Assembly (NCBI RefSeq): GCF_927798095.1
Contig: NZ_CAKMMF010000032.1
Span: forward strand, 1-64,000
Direction of reading: 5' to 3'
From: Paenibacillus plantiphilus
GTDB lineage: Bacteria; Bacillota; Bacilli; Paenibacillales; Paenibacillaceae
DNA length: 64,000 nucleotides
The notes below the pieces were generated by a model that saw only the letters and a program-made list of their open reading frames with translations, was not told the origin of the DNA and searched no databases. Below, one piece after another: positions 34,753 through 42,868 of this stretch. Position numbers and translations under genes: made by a program. Numbering within the stretch: position 1 is the first letter of the stretch; each line of letters starts with the position of its first letter.

Positions 34753-35973
34753 ATGGAACGCATGATCGTTATTGGCAATGCTGAGAATCGGCGTACAGCG
34801 GGTCTGCAGGAAGCACGCAAGCTGCTGGGCTTAGCGCCAGCCGTAGTCGTACCGTATCTAGATCTGCTAAGGGGATCGAAATCTCTCTCAGAGGCAGCGG
34901 AGCGGGGCGGAATGCTGGGGCGAAGCGGCGGGCGGCCCTTGCTGCGGCTTGATGCGCCGGGAGAGCACTTCGAGGTGGAGCGTGAGTTGATCATGCTTGG
35001 AGCGCCTGATGCTGCAAGGGAAAGGGATGCCGATCGTCTGCATCCGGCCGGAGACAGAAGTGATCCACAGCCGATGTCCGTACGTGCAGCGGCAGCACTT
35101 GTGGAGCAGAGGGGCCGGTTGTATCATCCCTCACAGTGGTTTCGGGGATATAGCCGTTTGCTCGCTCGGCTAGAACGCGAGGCGGAAGCGTTATGGCCCG
35201 CCCCAAGGTGGATGAATGCTCCAGCGGATATAGCAGACATGTTCGATAAGCGTCGAACCCATGAAGTGCTTACGACGGCCGGTGTACCCGTACCCCGGCT
35301 GTTGGCATCTCCTGATGAGATACCGGATTACGAGACATTGCACGAGACGATGATCAAGAAGCGGCTGCATCGTATCTTTCTCAAGCTGGCCACAGGATCA
35401 GGCGCTTGCGGGGTTGTTGCTTACCAGATCAATCCCAGGACGGGCGCAGAGCTGGCGGTCACAACCGTCGGCTTCGACAGCTTTATTGCCAAGCCGCCGC
35501 AATATTACAACGCGTTGAAGCTGCGCCGCTATACCGAGCAAGCGGCAATCCGTCCCATAATGAATTGGCTCCTGAAGCATGGCGCTCATGCCGAGCAGTG
35601 GGTGGCTAAGGCTGGATACGGTGATCGAACGTTCGATATTCGGCAGCTTGTCATCGGCGGTGAAGCCTGCCATAGCGTTGCGCGTGTCAGTCGAACCCCC
35701 ATTACGAACCTCCATTTGCGCAGCGAGCGAATGAGTCTGGATGAACTTCAGCTATCCCAAGGTGTGCAGGATCAAGTTAAGAGTTGTGCAGAGGGAGCGC
35801 TTGCAGCCTTCCCTGGCTCATCTGTAGCGGGCATTGATGTTCTGATCGGAAGAGGATCGCAACAGCCCTACGTGGTGGACGTCAATCCGTTTGGTGATTT
35901 GCTGTACAACGTAACCTATCACGGTATGGACGCCTATGCATGGCAAATGAAGCGGCTTGGCTTCGAGAGGTAG
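34753..35973 (+). CDS. STM4014-family ATP-grasp protein
   Basis: This 406-residue protein shows the ATP-grasp fold: a central domain with DKRRTHEVLTTAGVPVPRL, the nucleotide loop HRIFLKLATGSGACGVVAYQ and FDIRQLVIGGEACHSVARVS, and the metal-binding end YVVDVNPFGDLLYNV. ATP-grasp enzymes join a carboxylate, via acyl phosphate, to an amine, thiol or hydroxyl. It follows the LRR gene after one base and precedes the hydrolase gene. The family is known in Salmonella as STM4014 and its substrate has not been reported to my knowledge. Cytoplasmic. Confidence 0.8.
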   Translation: MERMIVIGNAENRRTAGLQEARKLLGLAPAVVVPYLDLLRGSKSLSEAAERGGMLGRSGGRPLLRLDAPGEHFEVERELIMLGAPDAARERDADRLHPAGDRSDPQPMSVRAAAALVEQRGRLYHPSQWFRGYSRLLARLEREAEALWPAPRWMNAPADIADMFDKRRTHEVLTTAGVPVPRLLASPDEIPDYETLHETMIKKRLHRIFLKLATGSGACGVVAYQINPRTGAELAVTTVGFDSFIAKPPQYYNALKLRRYTEQAAIRPIMNWLLKHGAHAEQWVAKAGYGDRTFDIRQLVIGGEACHSVARVSRTPITNLHLRSERMSLDELQLSQGVQDQVKSCAEGALAAFPGSSVAGIDVLIGRGSQQPYVVDVNPFGDLLYNVTYHGMDAYAWQMKRLGFER

Positions 35974-35988
35974 GGAGAGATTGTAGTC

Positions 35989-36771
35989 ATGAATATGAAT
36001 GAAATTGTTGGCAGCCACGATATTGTGATGATTACATTGGATACATTGCGTTACGATGCAGCCGTTCTGGAGGAGGAGAACTGTCCGAATCTATGCGGCG
36101 GCGGACATTGGGAGAAGCGGCACACGCCGGGGAGCTTTACTTATGCGGCGCATCATGCTTTTTTCGGGGGCTTCCTGCCTACGCCGGCGACAACGGACAA
36201 ATCCGAGCATATTCGGCTGTTTCATTCCCGCAATACGGGCATGAGGACGCATCCTCATACCTGGCTTTTCGACACGCCGGATATTGTATCTGGACTTCAA
36301 GCGGAGGGGTACAGAACGATTTGTATCGGAGGCGTCATTTTTTTTACGAAAAAGGTGGCGCTAGCCAAGGTGCTTCCTAGCTACTTCCAGCAAAGCTTCT
36401 GGCGCATGACCTTCGGCGTGACGAACCCCCGCTCCACAGAGCATCAGGTTAACCATGCGCTTCGGCTGCTGGAACAGGTGGAACGGAATGAGCGTCTGTT
36501 CCTGTTTCTGAACGTATCGGCCATACACGGCCCCAATCATTATTATGTGCCCGGAGCCAGGCGAGACTCCGTTGAGACGCAGCGCGCCGCTCTGCGATAT
36601 GTGGACGGGGAGCTTGGACGATTGTTTGCGGCTATGCGGAAGCGTGAGCGTCCGGTGCTATGCCTTGTATTCTCGGATCATGGCACCGCTTATGGCGAGG
36701 ACGGCTATGAAGGACATCGGCTCGCACATGAGGTGGTCTGGAATGTGCCTTATCGTGAATTTATTTTATAG
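35989..36771 (+). CDS. STM4013-family alkaline-phosphatase-fold hydrolase
   Basis: This 260-residue protein matches the STM4013/SEN3800 hydrolases of the alkaline phosphatase/sulfatase superfamily. Metal-site motifs are MITLDTLRYDAA near the N-terminus, FTYAAHHAFFGGFLP with a candidate Thr nucleophile, and VFSDHGTAYGEDGYEGHRLAHE near the C-terminus. It would hydrolyse a phosphate, phosphonate or sulfate ester in the cytoplasm, as no signal peptide is present. It lies 15 bases after the ATP-grasp gene; a 110-base gap follows before the first radical SAM gene. Confidence 0.8.
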   Translation: MNMNEIVGSHDIVMITLDTLRYDAAVLEEENCPNLCGGGHWEKRHTPGSFTYAAHHAFFGGFLPTPATTDKSEHIRLFHSRNTGMRTHPHTWLFDTPDIVSGLQAEGYRTICIGGVIFFTKKVALAKVLPSYFQQSFWRMTFGVTNPRSTEHQVNHALRLLEQVERNERLFLFLNVSAIHGPNHYYVPGARRDSVETQRAALRYVDGELGRLFAAMRKRERPVLCLVFSDHGTAYGEDGYEGHRLAHEVVWNVPYREFIL

Positions 36772-36881
36772 ATATATGAGGGATTAAAATGAAATTGGCT
36801 CCCAATGGCAAGTCAAAGGAAGCACGATAGCTGCCACCTATAATAAGATAGCTTTTTAATTGAAAAGGATGTGGCCTGAAG

Positions 36882-38261
36882 ATGATGGAAGCTCATCCTC
36901 TCTATATGAATAAAGGGGAGAAAGACGCAGAGTTTCTCCGCGATTGGAAGGAAAGCTTGCTTGCCGAGCCATACCGCTCCTACTTGTACTCCTATCCGCA
37001 TAAGACAGCGTATGGCGAGCTGGGGAGCGGGATAGAGCTGTCAAAACTGTGGAGCGCCGAGCCGGCAGAGACCTTCTTCCTGTATATGCATATTCCCTTT
37101 TGCGGGGCGCGCTGCGGATTCTGCAATCTATTCACTCTGCCGGACAAGCGGCATAGTGTCCATGAGCAGTATGTGAATGCCCTGGAACGTCAAGCGAGAC
37201 AATGGACTCCTTATGTGGGACATAAGGCATTCGCCCGATTCGCCATTGGCGGCGGAACGCCTACTTTGCTGGAACCGGCGCTGCTGGAGCGGTTGTTCCA
37301 TATTGCCAGTGGAATAATGGGACTGGACTCGCAGAAGGCATCAATTTCTGTTGAGGCATCGCCGGAGACGGTAACGGAAGAGCGGCTTCGCATACTCAAG
37401 GCACATCATGTGGATCGGGTCAGCATGGGCATTCAAAGCTTTGTGGAGACAGAAGCGGCGGCCATTTACCGTCCACAGCATCCGCTTGAAGTAGAACGAG
37501 CGCTGGAGCTGTTGAAATTACAGCGGTTTCCGATCCTAAATCTTGATTTGATCTATGGCCTGCCAGGACAGACGATAGAATCATGGATGTATTCTCTCGG
37601 TCGTGCGCTGTCCTATGAGCCCGAAGAAATCTTCCTCTATCCGCTGTATACGCGCGAGCATACTATTGTAAAGCCTAAGGATATTAAGGAGAGCAGTGAG
37701 ACGGACAACCGTATGGCCCATTATATTGCCGCACGCGAGGAGCTGCTGTCACGGGGCTATACGCAGTATTCCATGCGCAGATTCGCCAAGGCGGATGCGA
37801 GCTCTGTCAAATCCCTTCTGCCTTATGGCTGTCAGGAAGAAGGCATGGTGGGACTGGGCTGCGGTGCACGTTCTTATACTCGCAGCGTCCACTACGCATC
37901 TCGCTATGGCGTCAGCCGCAGCGCAACGGCCAGCATTATCGCCGATTACGTTGCAGCGGAGCGGTATGATACGGCAGATTACGGCATCATTCTGAGCATA
38001 CCCGAGCAGCAGCGTCGCTTCATTCTGAAAGCGATCCTGCATCGGGAAGGGCTGGAGCTAGCTGCCTATGAGGAACGATTTGGGAGCCGCGTGCTTGATG
38101 ATTTTCCAGAGCTGTTGCTGCTGACCGAAACAGGGCTTGCTGAGCTAGATGCGATGCTGCTTCGCCTTACGGATGAGGGTATTGCCTATTCGGATGCCAT
38201 CGGGGACTGGTTCATCTCGCCTGAGGTTCGGAAGCAGATGGAAGGATATGTGTTGGCATGA
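36882..38261 (+). CDS. STM4012-family radical SAM protein
   Basis: This 459-residue protein is HemN-like: the cluster motif is Cys74, Cys78 and Cys81 (IPFCGARCGFCNLF), followed by FAIGGGTPTLLEPALL, SMGIQSFVETEA and NLDLIYGLPGQT, with a C-terminal helical domain. It matches the STM4012 family of radical SAM enzymes. It uses SAM to form a 5'-deoxyadenosyl radical; the HemN-like architecture may bind two SAM molecules, as in methyltransferases of this class. Its TGA overlaps the next ATG (ATGA), so STM4012 and STM4011 are coupled. The substrate is unknown. Confidence 0.82.
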   Translation: MMEAHPLYMNKGEKDAEFLRDWKESLLAEPYRSYLYSYPHKTAYGELGSGIELSKLWSAEPAETFFLYMHIPFCGARCGFCNLFTLPDKRHSVHEQYVNALERQARQWTPYVGHKAFARFAIGGGTPTLLEPALLERLFHIASGIMGLDSQKASISVEASPETVTEERLRILKAHHVDRVSMGIQSFVETEAAAIYRPQHPLEVERALELLKLQRFPILNLDLIYGLPGQTIESWMYSLGRALSYEPEEIFLYPLYTREHTIVKPKDIKESSETDNRMAHYIAAREELLSRGYTQYSMRRFAKADASSVKSLLPYGCQEEGMVGLGCGARSYTRSVHYASRYGVSRSATASIIADYVAAERYDTADYGIILSIPEQQRRFILKAILHREGLELAAYEERFGSRVLDDFPELLLLTETGLAELDAMLLRLTDEGIAYSDAIGDWFISPEVRKQMEGYVLA

Positions 38262-39109
38262 AGGCTGCACTCTATTATCGCGGCAGCTTGTCCTCCTGCA
38301 ATTATGACTGTCCATATTGTCCGTTCAGCAAGAACAAGGACAGCGCAGCGACGCTTGCAAAGGACCGGGAGGGGCTGGAGGCATTCGTCGATTGGGTGCG
38401 CGAGCAGGCTGGAATGGGCCATGTGCTGTCGATATTTTTTAATCCCTATGGCGAAGGTCTCACCCATCGTTGGTACCGCAATGCTATAACGGAGCTGTCG
38501 CATATGGCGCATGTCGAGAAGGTGGCAATACAGACCAATCTCTCGGCAAGACTGGATTGGACCGATGCGCTGAACCCGGCCAAAGCCGCCTTCTGGGTCA
38601 CCTATCATCCAGGGCAGACAGGGGAGAGCCAGTTTGCTGCGCAGTGCAGGGAGCTGTATCGCCGCGGCATTCCTTTCAGTGTTGGTTCGGTTGGAGTGAA
38701 GAGCGCATTCCAGGCAATCTCATCGCTTCGCCGTGCCCTGCCGGATGATGTCTACATGTGGGTCAACGCCTTCAAGGACAAGCCGGACTATTATTCCGAG
38801 GCGGATGTCGATTATTTGCGTGCCATTGATCCGCTGTTTGACCGTAATTTAACGGATTATGAGAGTACGGGCAGAGACTGCGATACTGGCTATAATGTGT
38901 TCTATGTACAGGGACCCGGTATAGTAAAGCGCTGTTACAAGGACCGCCAAGTGATAGGGAGTCTTTATCGTGACGGCTTGGAGGGTCTGTCGAAGCGCCG
39001 CCCATGCAGGATGAAGTGCTGCGATTGCTATATTGGGTATATCCATATGCCGGAATTGCAGCTTGCCAGCTTGTATGGCGACCGAATGCTGGAGCGGATT
39101 TATCGCTGA
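38258..39109 (+). CDS. STM4011-family radical SAM protein
   Basis: This 283-residue protein has the radical SAM motif Cys14, Cys18, Cys21 (CNYDCPYCPF) at its very N-terminus. A cysteine-rich C-terminal part, Cys226, Cys250, Cys254, Cys255 and Cys257 (PCRMKCCDCYIGY), could hold an auxiliary iron-sulfur cluster, as in SPASM-type enzymes. It matches the STM4011 family. Enzymes with auxiliary clusters often modify peptides or proteins. It closes the five-gene cassette and overlaps STM4012 by 4 bases. Confidence 0.8.
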   Translation: MKAALYYRGSLSSCNYDCPYCPFSKNKDSAATLAKDREGLEAFVDWVREQAGMGHVLSIFFNPYGEGLTHRWYRNAITELSHMAHVEKVAIQTNLSARLDWTDALNPAKAAFWVTYHPGQTGESQFAAQCRELYRRGIPFSVGSVGVKSAFQAISSLRRALPDDVYMWVNAFKDKPDYYSEADVDYLRAIDPLFDRNLTDYESTGRDCDTGYNVFYVQGPGIVKRCYKDRQVIGSLYRDGLEGLSKRRPCRMKCCDCYIGYIHMPELQLASLYGDRMLERIYR

Positions 39110-39196
39110 TGCTGCTGTTTCTTTGCTGAAACCTTTTTCATCCACACTTCGTCAACTGATTTGATGGGATGAGATTGGAGGAGGCGAAGTGCGTGT

Positions 39197-40360
39197 ATGG
39201 AAACAAAAATGAGGTCGATTGATCCCACGGGCCAGCCGGTCCTCAATCGGTTAGGGACGATTCGGAGAAAGCGCGTCAAGCAGCGAAGGGGTCGGTTCCT
39301 TAGGTGGATGCTGTATGCCATGACCTTTATGATGCTGTCGGGCACGCTGGCGCTAGGATGGCTCTTCCTAACTCCATCGGGCAATGAATTCCGTTATCTT
39401 ATGGCAGATACGGTGATAACTACAAAGCATCGCAATTGGGCGAAATATATAATCGGTCAAGAAGCGCTGGATCAGCGTGTTGCCGAGTATCAGCGCAACT
39501 TTGACGCGATGGGGGTAGAGCGGGACACGCATGTCATCCATCTTCCGGTGACCGATCCTTCGAATGCGTCGGAGCCTGATGAGGAGCAGGACAAGCCGCT
39601 TGTGGAGATTAAACCGATTTCCGGAATTGGATACAAGGGGTATCTGATGATCGTTAGCGATCCGACCAAAATTCGTCTGGGCGTACCCTCCAAGCTGGGC
39701 AGAGGTGAAAAGGTTGACAGTATGGTAAAACGGACAGGCGCTATTGCCGGCGTGAACGGAGGAGGCTTTGCAGATCCGAATTGGCAGGGAAATGGATTTC
39801 AGCCTATCGGCGTTGTTATCTCGCAAGGGAAGGTCTATTACGATGACATCGGGAAGAGCAAATCGACACAGGTCGTTGGAATCGATGAGTCCGGCACGAT
39901 GATCGCTGGACGCTATTCGATGAAGGAAATGCAAGAGCTGGGCATTCGTGAAGCAGTTACCTTTCAGCCGCGAATTATCGTCAATGGCAAGGGCTTGATC
40001 AAGAACGCCAAGGACGGCTGGGGCATTGCCCCTCGCACGGCAATGGGCCAGCGGGAGGACGGCGCAATTCTATTCGTCGTCATCGACGGCAGGCAGCCAG
40101 GCCATAGCATTGGAGCGAATCTGTATGATGTGCAGCAGATTATGCTTGAGAATGGGGCGGTAATCGCTGCAAATCTGGATGGCGGCTCATCGTCGGTGCT
40201 GGTCAAGGACGGCGAGATACTGAATAAGCCATCGGATAAAAGCGGCAACGGACGGTATTTGCCAACTGCTTTCCTTGTATTCGAGCATCCTGAGGAGGTC
40301 GACATTCCGAACATCTGGGAGGGACTTCGACCACAAGATATCAATGCGGCCCAGTGGTAG
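39197..40360 (+). CDS. Phosphodiester glycosidase (NAGPA) family, membrane-anchored
   Basis: This 387-residue protein has a positively charged N-terminus, one membrane helix at about residues 34-56 and an extracytoplasmic catalytic domain of the phosphodiester glycosidase/DUF2233 family: GAIAGVNGGGFADPNWQGNG, GWGIAPRTAMGQREDG, and the hallmark NLDGGSSSVLV. Such enzymes cleave sugar-phosphodiester bonds, and in firmicutes have been linked to exopolysaccharide or wall polymers. The start chosen is ATG 39197; ATG 39209 is possible. It follows the STM cassette after 87 bases and may share its transcript. Confidence 0.85.
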   Translation: METKMRSIDPTGQPVLNRLGTIRRKRVKQRRGRFLRWMLYAMTFMMLSGTLALGWLFLTPSGNEFRYLMADTVITTKHRNWAKYIIGQEALDQRVAEYQRNFDAMGVERDTHVIHLPVTDPSNASEPDEEQDKPLVEIKPISGIGYKGYLMIVSDPTKIRLGVPSKLGRGEKVDSMVKRTGAIAGVNGGGFADPNWQGNGFQPIGVVISQGKVYYDDIGKSKSTQVVGIDESGTMIAGRYSMKEMQELGIREAVTFQPRIIVNGKGLIKNAKDGWGIAPRTAMGQREDGAILFVVIDGRQPGHSIGANLYDVQQIMLENGAVIAANLDGGSSSVLVKDGEILNKPSDKSGNGRYLPTAFLVFEHPEEVDIPNIWEGLRPQDINAAQW

Positions 40361-40424
40361 ACGCTCCTTGCTCCTGAACGGTCTTTTCAGTATTATTAGG
40401 GCAGACTGGGAAGGGGATGGGCCA

Positions 40425-41099
40425 ATGAACATCGGAAGCAAGTCTGCAGCGCCTCAAGCATTTATATTTGACATGGACGGCACGTTATTCGAGACGGAGA
40501 CAATTCTTGTTAGCGTACACGAGCGGATTTTTCGAACGCTTCGAGAAGAGGGCTTATACACGGAGCCAGCGCCGCCGATCGATAAGCTGCTGGGCTGTCT
40601 CGGCATGCTGTTGGAGGACATCTGGCATATCCTTATACCCGGAAGCACAGAAGCGGCCCGCAAGCGTGCGGATACGCTCATGCTTCAATATGAGATTGAA
40701 GCGCTGGAGGCTGGCGAGGGCCGCTTGTATGACCATGTGGAATCAACGCTGGCGGAGCTGAAGGCTCGCGGGTGCAAGCTGTTCGTAGCCAGCAACGGCT
40801 TGGAGCGATATGTCAAGGAAATTGCCCGTTACAAAGGCATCAGCGACCTGTTCGACGGCTTGTACAGCGCAGGTGAATATAAGACGGCCTCCAAGAATGA
40901 TTTGGTAGCCCGATTATTGAAGGATCATTCAATCGAGAGCGGATGGATGGTCGGAGATCGTTCTTCCGACGTCGAAGCGGGCAAAAGCAATGGACTGGCC
41001 GTTGTCGGCTGCGCATATGCCGCATATGGGCGCAAGGAAGAATTGAACGGCGCGGACAAGCTCATTACTGATTTCAGAGAGCTGCTGGAGCTTGTATAA
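40425..41099 (+). CDS. HAD-family phosphatase
   Basis: This 224-residue protein is a haloacid-dehalogenase-type hydrolase: nucleophile motif FIFDMDGTLFETE, motif II LFVASNG, a motif-III Lys region, and motif IV MVGDRSSDVEAGKSNGLAV. The helical cap between residues 25 and 90 places it among subclass I phosphatases of the phosphoglycolate phosphatase or pyrophosphatase PpaX type. ATG at 40425 follows AAGGGG; the longer frame from 40275 overlaps the preceding gene and is not used. Substrate unknown. A perfect hairpin follows at 41147. Confidence 0.82.
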   Translation: MNIGSKSAAPQAFIFDMDGTLFETETILVSVHERIFRTLREEGLYTEPAPPIDKLLGCLGMLLEDIWHILIPGSTEAARKRADTLMLQYEIEALEAGEGRLYDHVESTLAELKARGCKLFVASNGLERYVKEIARYKGISDLFDGLYSAGEYKTASKNDLVARLLKDHSIESGWMVGDRSSDVEAGKSNGLAVVGCAYAAYGRKEELNGADKLITDFRELLELV

Positions 41100-41146
41100 T
41101 CGGAAAGGTCTTCATTTAGTGTGACACTTAGAATTATTGCTACTCT

Positions 41147-41187
41147 GCTAACTGGCTTCTGTGAGTACCATACAGAAGCCAGTTAGC
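41147..41187. terminator. Hairpin between convergent HAD and ABC genes
   Basis: GCTAACTGGCTTCTGT and its exact complement form a 16-bp stem with a 9-base loop. No strong T run follows on either side, but the position between convergent genes fits a bidirectional terminator. Confidence 0.6.
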
Positions 41188-41191
41188 TTGC

Positions 41192-42868
41192 TTAGCTTTC
41201 TGGGATTGTTTCAACTAGCCGTTTTTCTGATAATTTAAGAATACGATTCATGTTTTTAAGTGTCATATGTCTGTGTGTAATAAAGATCATAGTTTTATCC
41301 GTTAACAAACATAATTTCTCCAGGATACGTTGTTCACTTTGATTATCAAGTGCTGACGTGGACTCATCGAATATTATTATTGGTGTATTCCGCAATAAAG
41401 CACATGCGATTGCCAGCTTCTGCTTCTGTCCGCCGGAAAGTGAATGGCCGCGTTCCTTTATTAAGGTATCGTATTTATTTGGCAATAGCGAAATGAAATC
41501 GTGAGCGTCAGCCATTTTGGCAGCGTTTATAACAGCTTCCTGACTATAAGATTTCTGGAAGCAAGTAAGAATATCTTTTACAGAACCTGAAAATAACTTG
41601 GCGTCTTGTGCAACATAGGTTATTGCTGAAGACAATTCATTAGGATAGTCCAGTATATTTTCCCCATAACACGCAATGCTCCCTGAATAGTCTCTGTGCA
41701 GACCACATAATATTTTTGCTAATGTAGATTTCCCTGAGCCACTTGGACCAATGATGGCAATCTTTTCACCATGATTAATTTTAATATTTACATGATCAAT
41801 AATCGTATGATTATGATGATTAAAACTTAGATTCATAAGATGTAGCGCTGGTTTATTTGGATGAAAAGAGGGCAAGGAAGATTTGTTCTGTGGTGGTTGA
41901 TGACGTAAAATATCCATTAAGCGTTTAAGTGAAACAAAACTTTTTTGAGAGTTGCCGATTTCGTTAGCGATCTCTTTTATAGGTTCTTGCAGAGCACTGA
42001 TTAAAGAGATAAAGAGGACGAGGGCTCCTAGTGATATTTTATCGGTCATGACCTGATGGGCTAAAAGCACGAATGCGGCGAGACGAATAATGTTAGCTGT
42101 CAATTGTATCGATTGTTCTAAGAGACTATGGTATTGAGTCACTTTTAATGTGTTCTTATTCCATTCAGTTTGATTCATGCGAAACTGCTTCAGAAAGAAG
42201 GATTCTAATCTAAATGTTTTTACCGATATCATATTCTGAGTCATCTCTTGTAATTTTGAACGGTTGGATGATTTGATCATTTGTAGAGTAGAGAAACCTT
42301 TGCGAATCCGACTGGTGAAAAATTTACCTACTAATAAATAGATTGGAGTAGTGGCAATTACGAGAATTGTAATTGATAAATTAATTTTCGCTAAGTAATA
42401 AAAACTTGTTAAGAAAAAAGCTAACCAAAAGATGATGCTAAAAAGAATGGAACCTACGATCTGAGAGCCTTGAGGAACATCTACAGTTAAACGTGTAATC
42501 CTATCACCCGTATGCTTGCGTTCAAAGTCGCCGTCATTTATCCGATTGGATTTATGGTAAAAGCGATTCATTAAGTCCTTCTGAATATATTCGTTTAAAA
42601 GGCTGTTAATATAAAAGAAAAGTAGAAAACAAACAATTAAGGCAAATGCAATAGAAGAGTATATGATGAGTATTTCTTTATGGGCTGTAATGTTTGAAAG
42701 CTTTAAGTTATTAATGAGCATCTCTTGAACTGCAGCAAATGAGACATAATGAAAGACTTCAAGTAGCGGTAATATACATGCTATTACTAGTAAAGGTTTA
42801 TAGAGCAATAAATAGTCTAGCATGTATTTAAATAATTTCATGTCTTCTTTAATAAGTTTTAGGTTCAA
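41192..42868 (-). CDS. ABC exporter, ATPase-permease fusion, second subunit
   Basis: This 558-residue half-transporter has an N-terminal six-helix domain and a C-terminal ATPase: Walker A GPSGSGKST, signature LSGGQKQKLA, Walker B IIIFDESTSALD and H-loop FITHR. The start is TTG at 42868, with GGAG 8 bases upstream and overlapping the TGA of the preceding exporter gene by 4 bases (TTGA). The two subunits therefore form a heterodimer. Base composition is AT-rich compared with all neighbours. The cargo, perhaps a peptide or lipid, is unknown. Confidence 0.85.
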   Translation of the reverse strand: MNLKLIKEDMKLFKYMLDYLLLYKPLLVIACILPLLEVFHYVSFAAVQEMLINNLKLSNITAHKEILIIYSSIAFALIVCFLLFFYINSLLNEYIQKDLMNRFYHKSNRINDGDFERKHTGDRITRLTVDVPQGSQIVGSILFSIIFWLAFFLTSFYYLAKINLSITILVIATTPIYLLVGKFFTSRIRKGFSTLQMIKSSNRSKLQEMTQNMISVKTFRLESFFLKQFRMNQTEWNKNTLKVTQYHSLLEQSIQLTANIIRLAAFVLLAHQVMTDKISLGALVLFISLISALQEPIKEIANEIGNSQKSFVSLKRLMDILRHQPPQNKSSLPSFHPNKPALHLMNLSFNHHNHTIIDHVNIKINHGEKIAIIGPSGSGKSTLAKILCGLHRDYSGSIACYGENILDYPNELSSAITYVAQDAKLFSGSVKDILTCFQKSYSQEAVINAAKMADAHDFISLLPNKYDTLIKERGHSLSGGQKQKLAIACALLRNTPIIIFDESTSALDNQSEQRILEKLCLLTDKTMIFITHRHMTLKNMNRILKLSEKRLVETIPES

